DNA of 64,000 nucleotides from Candidatus Geothrix odensensis (GTDB taxonomy: Bacteria > Acidobacteriota > Holophagae > Holophagales > Holophagaceae). Made by a program: the position numbers and the translations under genes. Location: the NCBI GenBank assembly GCA_016714685.1, contig JADKCH010000017.1, positions 3,553 to 67,552 of the forward strand, given 5' to 3'. This document shows, piece by piece, positions 37,033-45,665 of the stretch. Position 1 is the first letter of the stretch; every line of letters begins with the position of its first letter. The notes beneath the pieces are model-generated. The model was not told the origin of the DNA and did no database searches. It saw only the letters and a list, made by a program, of their open reading frames with translations.

Positions 37033-38967
37033 GTGGATAACGCCAGCTGGCAGTTCAGGGTTCCCGACGACTCGCAGTACTGGGTCGAGATGGTCAAGTG
37101 CCAGCACGCCTGTCCGGTGCACACGGACGCGTGCGGGTACGTGACGGCCATCGCCGAGGGGCGGTACGAGCAGGCCTACGCGATCGCCCGCGCCACCAAC
37201 CCCTTCGCGTCCATCTGTGGACGGGTCTGCGGAGCGCCCTGTGAAGCCAACTGCCGCCGCGGCTCCCTGGACGAGCCCGTGGCGATCCGCGCCCTCAAGC
37301 GGTTCGTCACGGACAAGTTCGGGCCCGAGACCGGCGACTACACCGCCTACCGGGACGGCGCCAACCAGAAGATGCTGCCCCCCAACCGCGGCGACTACGA
37401 GAAGGTGGCGGTCATCGGCGGTGGCGTGGCCGGCATGACCGTAGCGCACGACCTGGTCCAGATCGGCTACAAGGTCACGGTCTTCGAGGCCAATGCCGAA
37501 CCCGGCGGCATGCTCACCGCCGGCGTGCCCGTGTTCCGCCTGCCCCGGGAGCTCGTGCGGCACGAGATCAACGCCATCGTGTCCCTGGGGGTCGACCTGA
37601 AGTGCAACATGAAGCTGGGCCGCGATTTCAGCATCGCGGACCTGCGGGCCCAGGGCTATAAGGCCATCTTCCTCGGCGTGGGCCTGCCCAACGGCCGCAA
37701 GCTCTCCCTGCCCGGCGGCGAGGCCGAGGGTGTCTACGACGGCATGGAGTTCCTCAAGGCCTTCAACGAAGGCAAGCCCTTGCCCCTGGGGCGCCGGGTG
37801 GTGGTGGTCGGCGGCGGCAACGTGGCCTACGACGTGGCCCGCTCCGCCCTGCGTCCCTTCGAGGCCCTCAACCAGGAGGACGCCCTCCAGGAGATGGGCC
37901 ACGGCGAGAAGGTGGCCTACGACGTGGCCCGCTCCGCCCTGCGCATGAGCGGCGACAAGGAGATCCACGTGGTCTGCCTCGAGTCCCTCGAGGAGATGCC
38001 CGCCGACAAGGTGGAGATCCACGAAGGCGAGGAGGAGGGCATCCACCTCCACAACCGCGTGGGCCCCAAGGAGATCATCGTCGAGAACGGCAAGTGCAAG
38101 GGCCTGCGGGTGGTGAAGTGCCTCTCGGTCTTCGATGGGGAGCGCCGCTTCAACCCGAAGTTCGACGAGACCGACCTGAGCGACATCCACGCCGATTCCG
38201 TGGTCTTCGCCATCGGCCAGACCTCCGACCTCAGCTTCCTCAAGCCCGAGGATGGCGTCGAGACCAACCGCGGCCTCGTGAAGGTGGACCCCGCCACCTA
38301 CCAGACCACGGCCCCGGACATCTTCGCCTGCGGCGACGTGGCCCATGGGGCGCGCCTCTTCATCGACGCCATCGCCTCCGCCCACACGGCGGCGCGGTCC
38401 ATGCACGACTTCCTGCGGGGCACCCGCACCGACGTGGTGGTTCGCAAGCGCTGGTTGCCCGCCGCCTACACCATGGCCGAGGGCTGGCACCGCGAGGAGC
38501 GCTGCAACGCGCCCGTGCTGGAGAGCGAGGTCCGGGCCACTTCGGTGGAGATCGTCGAGCTGAGCTTCCCCGAGGAGATGGCCCGCCGCCAGGGCTCCCG
38601 CTGCCTGCGCTGCAACGTCAACACGGTCTTCGAGACGGACCACTGCATCGCCTGCAACGGCTGCGTGGACGTCTGCCCCGAGGACCTCATCAAGCTGGTG
38701 GGCATCAGCACCCTCTCCGACTACGACGCCCACGCGCGGCTGGTGGCGGCCGGGGCCGAGCTCAGCCTGGCCGAATACCAGGCCATGCCACCCCAGGACA
38801 AAGACGAGCTGGGCGGCGTCATGCTGAAGGACGAGAGCACCTGCATCCGCTGCGCCATGTGCGCATCGCGCTGCCCCACCCACGCCATCCTGATGAAGCG
38901 CTTCGATCACCACACGGAGTGCGTGTCGGTTCCGTCGCCCAATCCGAAGATCCTGTATAATAACTAA
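37033..38967 (+). CDS. GltD-like FAD/NAD(P) oxidoreductase with N- and C-terminal [4Fe-4S] domains
   Basis: The product is 644 residues from GTG 37033. An N-terminal Cys-rich domain (CQHACPVHTDACG; CGRVCGAPCEANC) resembles the glutamate synthase small chain. FAD- and NAD(P)-binding folds follow (VIGGGVAGMTVAHDL; VVVVGGGNVAYDVARSALR), then two ferredoxin clusters (CIACNGCVDVCP; CIRCAMCASRCP). The segment VAYDVARSALR occurs twice, 30 codons apart (32 identical bases at 37822-37853 and 37912-37943). It moves electrons between NAD(P)H and an FeS partner; the partner is unknown. It abuts the ccoG start with no gap, so it is part of the oxidase operon. Confidence 0.87.
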   Translation: MDNASWQFRVPDDSQYWVEMVKCQHACPVHTDACGYVTAIAEGRYEQAYAIARATNPFASICGRVCGAPCEANCRRGSLDEPVAIRALKRFVTDKFGPETGDYTAYRDGANQKMLPPNRGDYEKVAVIGGGVAGMTVAHDLVQIGYKVTVFEANAEPGGMLTAGVPVFRLPRELVRHEINAIVSLGVDLKCNMKLGRDFSIADLRAQGYKAIFLGVGLPNGRKLSLPGGEAEGVYDGMEFLKAFNEGKPLPLGRRVVVVGGGNVAYDVARSALRPFEALNQEDALQEMGHGEKVAYDVARSALRMSGDKEIHVVCLESLEEMPADKVEIHEGEEEGIHLHNRVGPKEIIVENGKCKGLRVVKCLSVFDGERRFNPKFDETDLSDIHADSVVFAIGQTSDLSFLKPEDGVETNRGLVKVDPATYQTTAPDIFACGDVAHGARLFIDAIASAHTAARSMHDFLRGTRTDVVVRKRWLPAAYTMAEGWHREERCNAPVLESEVRATSVEIVELSFPEEMARRQGSRCLRCNVNTVFETDHCIACNGCVDVCPEDLIKLVGISTLSDYDAHARLVAAGAELSLAEYQAMPPQDKDELGGVMLKDESTCIRCAMCASRCPTHAILMKRFDHHTECVSVPSPNPKILYNN

Positions 38968-40305
38968 ATGAGCATACAGACGGAGGCTTCCCCCAAGCCG
39001 AAAATCGAGCGGCTGCCGCCCCTGCCGCCGCAGGAGACCGTGTACCGGCCCATCCGGAAGCGGTTCCATCTGGCCTTCTTCCTGGCTTTCGTGGCGGCGC
39101 CGTTCACCAACCTGATGCGCTTCGACATCCCGCGACAGCGCTTCTACTTCGCCGGCCAGGAACTCTGGATCAGCGAGTTCGCCATCATCTTCTTCGCGAT
39201 GATGCTCCTGATGTTCGTCATCGCGGCCTCGGCCATCATCCACGGCCGCATCTACTGCAGCTACGCCTGCCCCCAGATGATCTTCAGCGAGTGGAGCCAG
39301 TCCGTGGAGCGCTGGGCGGGGCGCCTGGCCCAGAAGCTGAAGTCGGCCAGCCCGAAGGCGAGGAAGCTCGCCGCGCGGGGCCTCTTCTACGCGGTGCTGC
39401 TGGTGGCCTCGGTCTTCCTGGCCTTCGTGTTCACCTCGTACTTCGTGGAGCCCCGGGACCTGCTGGGGCGCCTCCTGCACTTCGACCTGGTGACCGTGGG
39501 CGGCATCACCGGCGCCGTCACCACGCTCATCACCTTCCTGGATTTCACCCTCGTTCGGCAGAAGTTCTGCACCACGGTCTGCCCCTACGGCTACATCCAG
39601 GGCATGCTCCAGGACAAGCACACGCTGCTGGTGAGCTACCAGGATGGCACCGGCGAGGCCAAGGACTGCATCGAGTGCAAGAAGTGCGTCCGGGTCTGCG
39701 AGATGGGCATCGACATCCGCGAATCGCCCTACCAGATCGAGTGCGTGCACTGCGGCGACTGCATCGACGCCTGCGAGGACGTGCTGCGCAAGCTCGGCAA
39801 GCCGGGCCTCATCCACTACGCCTGGGGCGAAACGCCGAAAGCCGTCGCCGCGCAGGAACCCTGGTACCGGCGCTGGGGCTTCCGCGATGCCAAGCGGGTG
39901 GTGATCCTGCTCATCATGATCTTCTATCTCGTGGGCCTCGCCATGGCCCTGTCCCTGCGTCGCCCCGTGCTGGTGGAGATCAACCCGGACCGGTCCACCC
40001 TGTTCAAGGTGCTGGAGGATGGCCGCATCGCGAACCTCATCCGCCTGAAACTCGCCAACCGCACCGGCAAGGCCACCCAGGTGCGCCTCTGGGTGGAGGG
40101 ATTGGCCGGCGCGGAACTGGCCTTGCCGGCCAATCCGGTGACCCTCCAGCCGGGCGAGACCTTCGAGCGCACGGTGGAACTGCGGGCTCCCTTCATTCAG
40201 GATGGGCAGGACGTCCACCACATCCGCATCCTGGCCCAGGCCGACGCGGCCCGGAAGGCGGACATCGAAGAGATGACCTTCATCACGCCGCTCAAGAGGA
40301 AGTGA
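38968..40305 (+). CDS. ccoG: cytochrome c oxidase accessory protein CcoG (FixG/RdxA)
   Basis: The product is 445 residues. Membrane helices lie around 33-85 and 135-190, with the polyferredoxin Cys groups CSYACPQMIFSEWSQ, CTTVCPYGYIQG, CIECKKCVRVCEMGIDIR and CVHCGDCIDACEDV, and an Ig-like C-terminal domain (about 335-440). CcoG is a cupric reductase that helps cbb3 copper insertion. The ATG directly follows the TAA of the upstream gene, and TATAAT occurs just before it by chance or as an internal promoter. Confidence 0.95.
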   Translation: MSIQTEASPKPKIERLPPLPPQETVYRPIRKRFHLAFFLAFVAAPFTNLMRFDIPRQRFYFAGQELWISEFAIIFFAMMLLMFVIAASAIIHGRIYCSYACPQMIFSEWSQSVERWAGRLAQKLKSASPKARKLAARGLFYAVLLVASVFLAFVFTSYFVEPRDLLGRLLHFDLVTVGGITGAVTTLITFLDFTLVRQKFCTTVCPYGYIQGMLQDKHTLLVSYQDGTGEAKDCIECKKCVRVCEMGIDIRESPYQIECVHCGDCIDACEDVLRKLGKPGLIHYAWGETPKAVAAQEPWYRRWGFRDAKRVVILLIMIFYLVGLAMALSLRRPVLVEINPDRSTLFKVLEDGRIANLIRLKLANRTGKATQVRLWVEGLAGAELALPANPVTLQPGETFERTVELRAPFIQDGQDVHHIRILAQADAARKADIEEMTFITPLKRK

Positions 40306-40308
40306 TCC

Positions 40309-40470
40309 ATGACTGAACGCAAGCGGGGCGGTGGTTCCTACCTCATGGTGTTCGGCCTCATCGGCCTGCTCTTCATCGGCATCATGGTGGTGGCCTACCA
40401 GCTCTCGCGAAGGGCGAATCCCGTCATGCTCGACGACCAGGGACGTCCCCAGCCGACGTCTCGTTCATGA
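40309..40470 (+). CDS. 53-residue membrane protein between ccoG and ccoI
   Basis: ATG 40309 opens a frame of 53 codons ending at a TGA (40468-40470) that overlaps the CcoI start (ATGA). The peptide has a basic N-terminus (MTERKRGGGS), one hydrophobic helix (about 11-30, YLMVFGLIGLLFIGIMVVAY) and a polar tail. FixH/CcoH usually sits here but is about 150 residues; this could be a very short relative of its membrane part or a new oxidase assembly peptide. Operon position and coupling support a real gene; the function is unknown. Confidence 0.65.
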   Translation: MTERKRGGGSYLMVFGLIGLLFIGIMVVAYQLSRRANPVMLDDQGRPQPTSRS

Positions 40471-42872
40471 CCGACAGCACCACCTGCGACCTCTGCGGCG
40501 CCGCCGCCACGAAACATCCCCAGGTCCAGGCCTTCCGGGGCCAGGCGAAGCGCTTCTGCTGCACTGGCTGCCTCAACGTCTACGCCATCCTCCTGGAGAG
40601 CGGCGCCATCGAGGCCGGCGTGGACCTCCGCAGCACGGACCTCTACCAGGAGAGCCTGCGCCTGGGCCTGCTGGGCCAGGGCGGGGAGGCCGCGCCGCCG
40701 GCGCTGCCGGAAGGCGCCGAAACCAAGGAGGCCCTCTACCAGCTCTCGGGCATGTGGTGCGCGGCCTGCGGCTGGGTGGTGGAGCACGCCCTGCGCCGGG
40801 AGGCTGGCGTGGTGTCCGCGGAGGTGCTGTTCACCTCGGACCTGCTCAAGGTGACCTATTGCCCCCAGATGCTTCCGCCGGGCACCGTTCCGGAGCGCGT
40901 GAAGTCCCTGGGCTACCGGGCGGCCGAGTTCGGCACCGAGATGGAGGGCGACCGCCGCGAGTGGCAGGACATGCTGCTGCGTCTGGGCATCGCCGGCGGC
41001 CTGTGGATGAACGTGATGCTGTTCAGCCTCGTCATCTACGCCAGCTACTTCGAAGGCATCTCGCCCTGGGCCCAGCGGGCCGTGCCCTTCATCCTCATGG
41101 TCCTCACCCTGCCCGTGGTGCTCTACTCGGCCTGGCCCATCCACCGCATCGCCTGGTTCGGCGTGAAGACCGGCCACCTCCGCATGGAGGCCCTCATCTC
41201 CACCGGCGTGCTGGCGGCCTTCGCCTACAGCTCGGCCCAGGCGATCCTGGGCGGCAGGCACTTCTACTTCGACACGGCCTGCGCCATCGTCACCTTGGTG
41301 CTCACGGGCAAGGCCCTCGAGCGCCACGCCAAGGATCGCAGCGCCCGGGCCATCGCCATGCTCCACCGCCTGCTGCCGAAGAAGGCGCGGCTGCGCGTCG
41401 ACGGGCAGGAGCGCTTCGTGGCCATCGAGGCCCTGGAGCCCGGCACCCTGATCCTGGTGAAGCCCGGCGAGCGCATCCCCGCCGATGGCGTGGTGGTGGA
41501 GGGCCAGTCCACGGTGGACGAGTCCGTGGTCACCGGCGAATCGGATCCCCGGGCCAAGGCTCCTGGTGACGCCTTGATCTGCGGCAGCCTGAACATGGCC
41601 GGGGTGCTGGAGCTGCGCATCACCCGCTGCGGCGAGGATTCCACCCTGGCCCAGATCGTGAAATCCGTGCAGGCGGCCCTGGCGGGCAAGAGTCCACTCG
41701 AGCGCACGGTGGACCGCGTCTCCCGGATCTTCATCCCCGTGGTGCTGGCCCTGGCCGCGCTCACGGTGGTGGTGTGTCTCAGCCGGGGCCTCACGGGCAC
41801 CGAGGCCATGCTGCGGGGCATCGCCGTGCTGGTCATCGCCTGCCCCTGCGCCCTGGGCATCGCCACGCCCCTGGCCACCACCGCCGCCATCGGCGCCGCC
41901 TCACGGCAGGGCATCATCATCCGCGACGCGCGGGTGCTGGAGACCTTCCGCAAGGTGGACCTGCTCATCCTCGACAAGACAGGCACCGTGACCGAGGGCG
42001 ACTTCCGGGTGCGCCATGCCGAGCTGGACCACCTCGACCTGGTGGCGGCCCTGGAATCCTATTCCGAGCATCCCCTGGCCCATGCGGTGAGGCGGTACGC
42101 CGCGGACCTGGGGATCGATCGGCTCGATGCCTCCGGCATCGAGATAAGGGCAGGCCGGGGATTGATGGGGATGATCGCGGGCCATCGCGCGGCGGTGGGC
42201 AACCGCAGGCTGCTGGCCGAGGAGGGACTCGCCCTCTCGGCCGAACTCGAGGCCAAGGCCAGCGCCTGGGAAGCCGAGGGCCTCACGGTGGCGTTCGCCG
42301 CGGTGGATGGCATCGTCACAGGCGCCTTGGCTTTCGGGGATCGTCCGAGGGCGGAGGCCGCTTCGGTGATCGCCGAGCTGCGCGCCCGCGGGGTGCGCGT
42401 GGTGCTGCTCTCGGGCGATGCCCGGGCCACCACGGAGCGCATCGCCAAGGCCGTGGGCGTGGACGAGTTCCTGGGCGAGGTGTCGCCCGCGGAAAAGGCC
42501 GAGGCGGTGCGGCGCTTCCAGGCCCAGGGGAAGGTGGTGGCCATGGTGGGCGATGGCATCAACGACGCGCCGGCCCTGGCCGCGGCGGACCTGGGCATCG
42601 CCATGGGCTCCGGCGCGGACCTGGCCATGCATGCGGCGCCCGTGGTGCTCATGCGCGACTCGCTCACCCGCATCACCCGCGTCTTCCGCCTGGCCACGCT
42701 CACCCTGCGCGTGCTGAAGCAGAACCTGTTCTGGGCCTTCTTCTACAACACCGCGGGCATCTCGCTCGCCATGGCCGGCGTGCTCAATCCCATCCTCGCC
42801 GCCGGCGCCATGGTGCTGTCCAGCCTCTCGGTCATCGGCAACTCCATGCGCCTGGGGCGCGACCGGACCTGA
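40467..42872 (+). CDS. ccoI: copper-transporting P-type ATPase of cbb3 assembly
   Basis: The product is 801 residues. An N-terminal Cys-rich metal site (CDLCG...FCCTGCLN) precedes an HMA domain with LSGMWCAACGW, then the P1B-ATPase core: the transmembrane CPC motif in VIACPCALGIATP, the phosphorylated Asp in DKTGTVTEGD, and the hinge GDGINDAPALA. This layout is that of CcoI/FixI, which exports or delivers Cu for the CuB site. It ends the respiratory operon and converges on the PadR gene (60 bases apart). Confidence 0.93.
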   Translation: MTDSTTCDLCGAAATKHPQVQAFRGQAKRFCCTGCLNVYAILLESGAIEAGVDLRSTDLYQESLRLGLLGQGGEAAPPALPEGAETKEALYQLSGMWCAACGWVVEHALRREAGVVSAEVLFTSDLLKVTYCPQMLPPGTVPERVKSLGYRAAEFGTEMEGDRREWQDMLLRLGIAGGLWMNVMLFSLVIYASYFEGISPWAQRAVPFILMVLTLPVVLYSAWPIHRIAWFGVKTGHLRMEALISTGVLAAFAYSSAQAILGGRHFYFDTACAIVTLVLTGKALERHAKDRSARAIAMLHRLLPKKARLRVDGQERFVAIEALEPGTLILVKPGERIPADGVVVEGQSTVDESVVTGESDPRAKAPGDALICGSLNMAGVLELRITRCGEDSTLAQIVKSVQAALAGKSPLERTVDRVSRIFIPVVLALAALTVVVCLSRGLTGTEAMLRGIAVLVIACPCALGIATPLATTAAIGAASRQGIIIRDARVLETFRKVDLLILDKTGTVTEGDFRVRHAELDHLDLVAALESYSEHPLAHAVRRYAADLGIDRLDASGIEIRAGRGLMGMIAGHRAAVGNRRLLAEEGLALSAELEAKASAWEAEGLTVAFAAVDGIVTGALAFGDRPRAEAASVIAELRARGVRVVLLSGDARATTERIAKAVGVDEFLGEVSPAEKAEAVRRFQAQGKVVAMVGDGINDAPALAAADLGIAMGSGADLAMHAAPVVLMRDSLTRITRVFRLATLTLRVLKQNLFWAFFYNTAGISLAMAGVLNPILAAGAMVLSSLSVIGNSMRLGRDRT

Positions 42873-42932
42873 GGCAGAAACCAAAAGAGGGACCCTGAGG
42901 GCACAGAGAAAAGCTCAAGGGCCAGCCGGAGA

Positions 42933-43289
42933 TCACTCCAGGTGGACCCGCATCCCCTTCGAGCGGTCGTAGCGATCGAGAAAGATCTGGAGGAAGGCCA
43001 GCCGCTTCTCGATGTCCGTCTTCCACTGGTCGAGGTGCTCCCAGCCCGAGGGGGCGAGCGCGTAGACCTTCCGGGCCGGGCCGCGGGAGTTGGTGTCCCA
43101 GTGGAAGGTCACGTCGCCGGCCTCTTCCAGGGCCTGCAGCGTCCGGTAGGTGGCGCCGGGATCGGCCTTGTAGCCGGGAAGGGTCTCCTGGAGCGCCGAA
43201 CGGATCGCGTGGCCATGCAGGGGGCCCTCCGTCAGCGCCAGCAGGATGAAGGCGGGAAGGTGGCGGGATTGTCGGCTGGAGGAGGGCAT
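42933..43289 (-). CDS. PadR-family transcriptional regulator
   Basis: The product is about 118 residues with the PadR winged helix: LPAFILLALTEGPLHGHAI near the N-terminus, YRTLQALEEAGDV, and RKVYALAPSGWEHL. I chose ATG 43289; GTG 43301, which overlaps the stop of the permease gene, is the alternative. It closes the permease-permease-PadR operon. The perfect inverted repeat ahead of the operon (44314-44350) is its likely binding site, so the pair would be autoregulated. Confidence 0.82.
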   Translation of the reverse strand: MPSSSRQSRHLPAFILLALTEGPLHGHAIRSALQETLPGYKADPGATYRTLQALEEAGDVTFHWDTNSRGPARKVYALAPSGWEHLDQWKTDIEKRLAFLQIFLDRYDRSKGMRVHLE

Positions 43290-43293
43290 CGCG

Positions 43294-43824
43294 CTAGTCA
43301 CCGGTGGCAGTGCGGGGGCCGGAGGTGGATCGGGACAGGAGCGCCTCCATCAGGAACCCGCAAGCAATGATGCCCGGAAGCGTCAGAGCCAGCCTCAACA
43401 AGGCGAACCTGATCCCAAGGAAGCCGCTCTCCATCATGAGCATCGGGAGCTTGATGGTCGCCCAGGCGCCGAGGAAGATGACGAGGTTGGCGGTGCGGGC
43501 GCCCTTCTCCTGGAGCGTTGCCCCGATGGGGAAGGCCGCATAGATGGGGCCCGCGGCGCCGGTCCCCAGCAGCAGCGCCAGGAGGACTCCGCGCACGCCC
43601 GAGGTGCGTCCCAGGTTGCGCGCCACCACCTCCTTCGGCACCCAGGCGTCGAAGAGACCGATGAGGACGAGCACCGAGGGGACGATGAGCAGCACATCGA
43701 CGAGTCCCTGGCCCCAGTTCCGCAGGGATTGGGCGGCCAGGCCCGGGCTGGGGATCCAGAGGGCCAGATGGACCGCCAGGACGATGACAGTCACCAGGAG
43801 CGGGCGCTTAAGGTCCGGCCTCAT
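43294..43824 (-). CDS. ArsP/DUF318-like permease, second half-size subunit
   Basis: The product is 176 residues with four or so hydrophobic helices. LLLGTGAAGPIYAAFPIGATLQEKGARTANLVIFLGAW is the conserved loop-and-helix of the DUF318/ArsP_1 permease family, which is normally about twice as long. It overlaps the preceding half-size gene by four bases (ATGA). Members transport organoarsenicals, or have unknown substrates. The substrate here is unknown. Confidence 0.7.
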   Translation of the reverse strand: MRPDLKRPLLVTVIVLAVHLALWIPSPGLAAQSLRNWGQGLVDVLLIVPSVLVLIGLFDAWVPKEVVARNLGRTSGVRGVLLALLLGTGAAGPIYAAFPIGATLQEKGARTANLVIFLGAWATIKLPMLMMESGFLGIRFALLRLALTLPGIIACGFLMEALLSRSTSGPRTATGD

Positions 43825-44300
43825 AGCAGGCCTCCCATCAGCGCCCCGACGAGCAGGGCCAGGGCCAGGCTCAGGGACTGCCGCAGGAGGGTGAACCGCC
43901 GCCCGAAGGCCTTGATCTCCATGGGCGCCGTGAGGGCCCCGACCATGGTCAGGGTCGTGATGAAGCTCGCGAGGGCAGGGAGGCTGGCTCCCATGCGGTG
44001 CAGTGAACCCGCCAGGGGGTAGGCCACCGGACCCGGGATGGTCATCAGGGCCCCCAGCCCCGCCAGGAGGAAGAATCCCAGTGCGCCGTGGGTGTGGAAG
44101 AGGGCGGCGACCCCCGCGGGCGGAACCGCGGCCATGGTCAGGCCCACGCCCGCCAGTACGGCCAGGAGCCCCGGCAGCAGGTTCAGGCCTGACCGGGCAG
44201 ACGATTTCAGAGCCGTGCGGGTGCGGGCTCCGTCTTTGACAGCGGAGAGGGCCACCCCTCCCACGGCCGTCGCCAGAAGCAGGATGGGAAACAGGGCCAT
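43821..44300 (-). CDS. ArsP/DUF318-like permease, first half-size subunit
   Basis: The product is 159 residues, using ATG 44300 with AGGAG five bases upstream. Four or so hydrophobic helices carry the parallel motif ALMTIPGPVAYPLAGSLHRMGAS, the same kind of Gly-Pro-Tyr loop as in the downstream subunit. The two small genes together equal one full-length permease, suggesting a split heterodimer rather than a frameshift, since each has its own start and stop with an ATGA overlap. Confidence 0.65.
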   Translation of the reverse strand: MALFPILLLATAVGGVALSAVKDGARTRTALKSSARSGLNLLPGLLAVLAGVGLTMAAVPPAGVAALFHTHGALGFFLLAGLGALMTIPGPVAYPLAGSLHRMGASLPALASFITTLTMVGALTAPMEIKAFGRRFTLLRQSLSLALALLVGALMGGLL

Positions 44301-44313
44301 GGAGTCTCCTTTC

Positions 44314-44350
44314 TGTGTCATCTAGATGTATTAATCATCTAGATGACACA
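44314..44350. promoter_or_regulatory. perfect 37-base inverted repeat, candidate PadR operator
   Basis: Arms of 15 bases (TGTGTCATCTAGATG at 44314-44328 and its exact complement at 44336-44350) flank TATTAAT. Each arm also contains the self-complementary CATCTAGATG, so there are two half-operators 17 bases apart. It lies 14 bases before the start of the permease gene, where a bound repressor would block transcription. A TTGACA box is a short way upstream (44372-44377, reverse strand). Confidence 0.6.
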
Positions 44351-44377
44351 TGTTGAGTTTTCTTTCTGGCCTTGTCA
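44349..44377 (-). promoter_or_regulatory. candidate promoter of the permease-PadR operon
   Basis: On the reverse strand a perfect TTGACA (44377-44372) is followed after about 17 bases by a weak -10 around 44354-44349 that adjoins the 37-base inverted repeat. The -35 is strong and the -10 poor, as is common for promoters controlled by a regulator. The stretch up to 44519 holds no gene; 44410-44455 is AT-rich. Confidence 0.3.
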
Positions 44378-44519
44378 ACCCAGGTCCCCTGACCACTTCA
44401 ACGCGTCATGGCGTATCTATTTATATATTAAAATTTATAAAACAAAAAAATGGCGACTGGCCAGGACAGGCCGATCCCAGGCGCCTGGGCGGCGCCTTCA
44501 GGTACTGGGGCCCTGCGGT

Positions 44520-45278
44520 TCAGCCCTGGCCCTGGACCCGGAGGAGCATCACGGCCTGCCAGAGGATGTACCCGCCCATGGCCGCCACCAGGATACCGCC
44601 CACGCGCAGCAGGATGGCCTTCCAGGCCTGGCTGAGGCGGGTGCTGGCGAGGCCCAGGCCCAACAGCAGGGGCGCGTTGCCCAGGCCGAAGGCGGCCATG
44701 CCCGCGGCGCCCATCTTCCAGTCGCCGCCATCCAGGGTGCGCAGCAGCATCATGTAGACGAGTCCGCAGGGAATCAGGCCCCAGAGCATGCCCAGCGCAG
44801 TGGGCAGGCTGCCCAGGGCGAGGCCCTTGCCCATGAGCTTCTGCAGGGGCGCGGGCAGCCTGAACTCCATGAAGGCGTCGGCCCGGTCCCCCAGGGCCAT
44901 GGCCAGGCCCATGAGCAGCATGAGCACGCCCACGGCCAGCTTCACCCAGATCTGCCAGGGCCAGGCCTGGGCCGCGATGAGGGCCGCGCCACCGGGGCGG
45001 CAGCAGGCATGCATGTCCTGCACGGTCTGCAGGCGCGCGAAGCCGCCCAGGAAGCCGATGAGGCCGCCGAGGATGGCATAGGTCGTGACGCGGCCCAGCT
45101 GGAAGCGCAGATGCCGCGTCCAGGCCCGGCCGCCGTGCTTCGCCTGGCTCAGGCCAAAGGCGGCCACGATGGGGCCGCACATGCCCGCGCAGTGGCCCAG
45201 CGAGCCCAGCAGCCCCGCGATCCACATCACCACCAGCCAGGGCGCGGCGTGGGGATGGTTCAGCCAGGATTCGAGCAT
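44520..45278 (-). CDS. SafE/TauE-like sulfite exporter family membrane protein
   Basis: The product is 252 residues with six or so hydrophobic helices. LLGSLGHCAGMCGPIVAAFGL near the N-terminus and LGMLWGLIPCGLVYMMLL in the second half are the paired Cys/Pro signatures of a SafE-type family often found near cbb3 genes and implicated in copper or thiol handling. The name sulfite exporter is by homology only. Its start lies inside the 3' end of the DUF4342 gene (19-base overlap). Confidence 0.75.
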   Translation of the reverse strand: MLESWLNHPHAAPWLVVMWIAGLLGSLGHCAGMCGPIVAAFGLSQAKHGGRAWTRHLRFQLGRVTTYAILGGLIGFLGGFARLQTVQDMHACCRPGGAALIAAQAWPWQIWVKLAVGVLMLLMGLAMALGDRADAFMEFRLPAPLQKLMGKGLALGSLPTALGMLWGLIPCGLVYMMLLRTLDGGDWKMGAAGMAAFGLGNAPLLLGLGLASTRLSQAWKAILLRVGGILVAAMGGYILWQAVMLLRVQGQG

Positions 45279-45634
45279 GGCCCATGGTCCATCGAAGCCG
45301 GCCGGACCCGCAAGCGACCTGGATCACGGGTGGGTGCGACCGATCGTCGCAGGGAGGGACTTAGGGCGTCAGTCTCCGTCTTCTCCACCACGATCACCAT
45401 GCGCGTGGCCACGGCGGCCAGGGCGCCCACGGCGGCGAAGACGGGCAGGAGGGCGGCCCCCACCAGGCCCAGGGTGAGCGGGATCTCGATGAGCGTCTTG
45501 CCCGCCTCGTTCTTCAGGATGATGCGGCGGATGTTCCCCTGGTGGATCAGATCCTTGATCTTGTCGAGGACCTTGCCGCCTTCCAGCTTGAATTCCTCGG
45601 TGCGGGTGCGGTCCTGGGTGGTGTCGTTCGTCAT
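45260..45634 (-). CDS. DUF4342 domain protein with extended C-terminus
   Basis: The product is 124 residues. The DUF4342 pattern is complete: EEFKLEGGKVLDKIKDLIHQGNIRRIILKN, then TLIEIPLTLGLVGAALLPVFAA with one membrane segment, ending near VVEKTET at residue 88. A basic tail of about 35 residues follows and overlaps the SafE-like gene start. Its function is unknown. The tail may be non-native, since most members stop at the end of the hydrophobic part. Confidence 0.72.
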   Translation of the reverse strand: MTNDTTQDRTRTEEFKLEGGKVLDKIKDLIHQGNIRRIILKNEAGKTLIEIPLTLGLVGAALLPVFAAVGALAAVATRMVIVVEKTETDALSPSLRRSVAPTRDPGRLRVRPASMDHGPCSNPG

Positions 45635-45665
45635 GGTGTCTTCCTTTCTGCGATGAAGCTTCGGT

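Noticed and set aside
36916..40221. A 1101-codon open frame on the reverse strand across the GltD-like and ccoG genes
   Set aside because: It is the antisense shadow of two clearly identified genes in GC-rich DNA; composition is low-complexity (His, Gly, Ala, Val) and no domain is visible.
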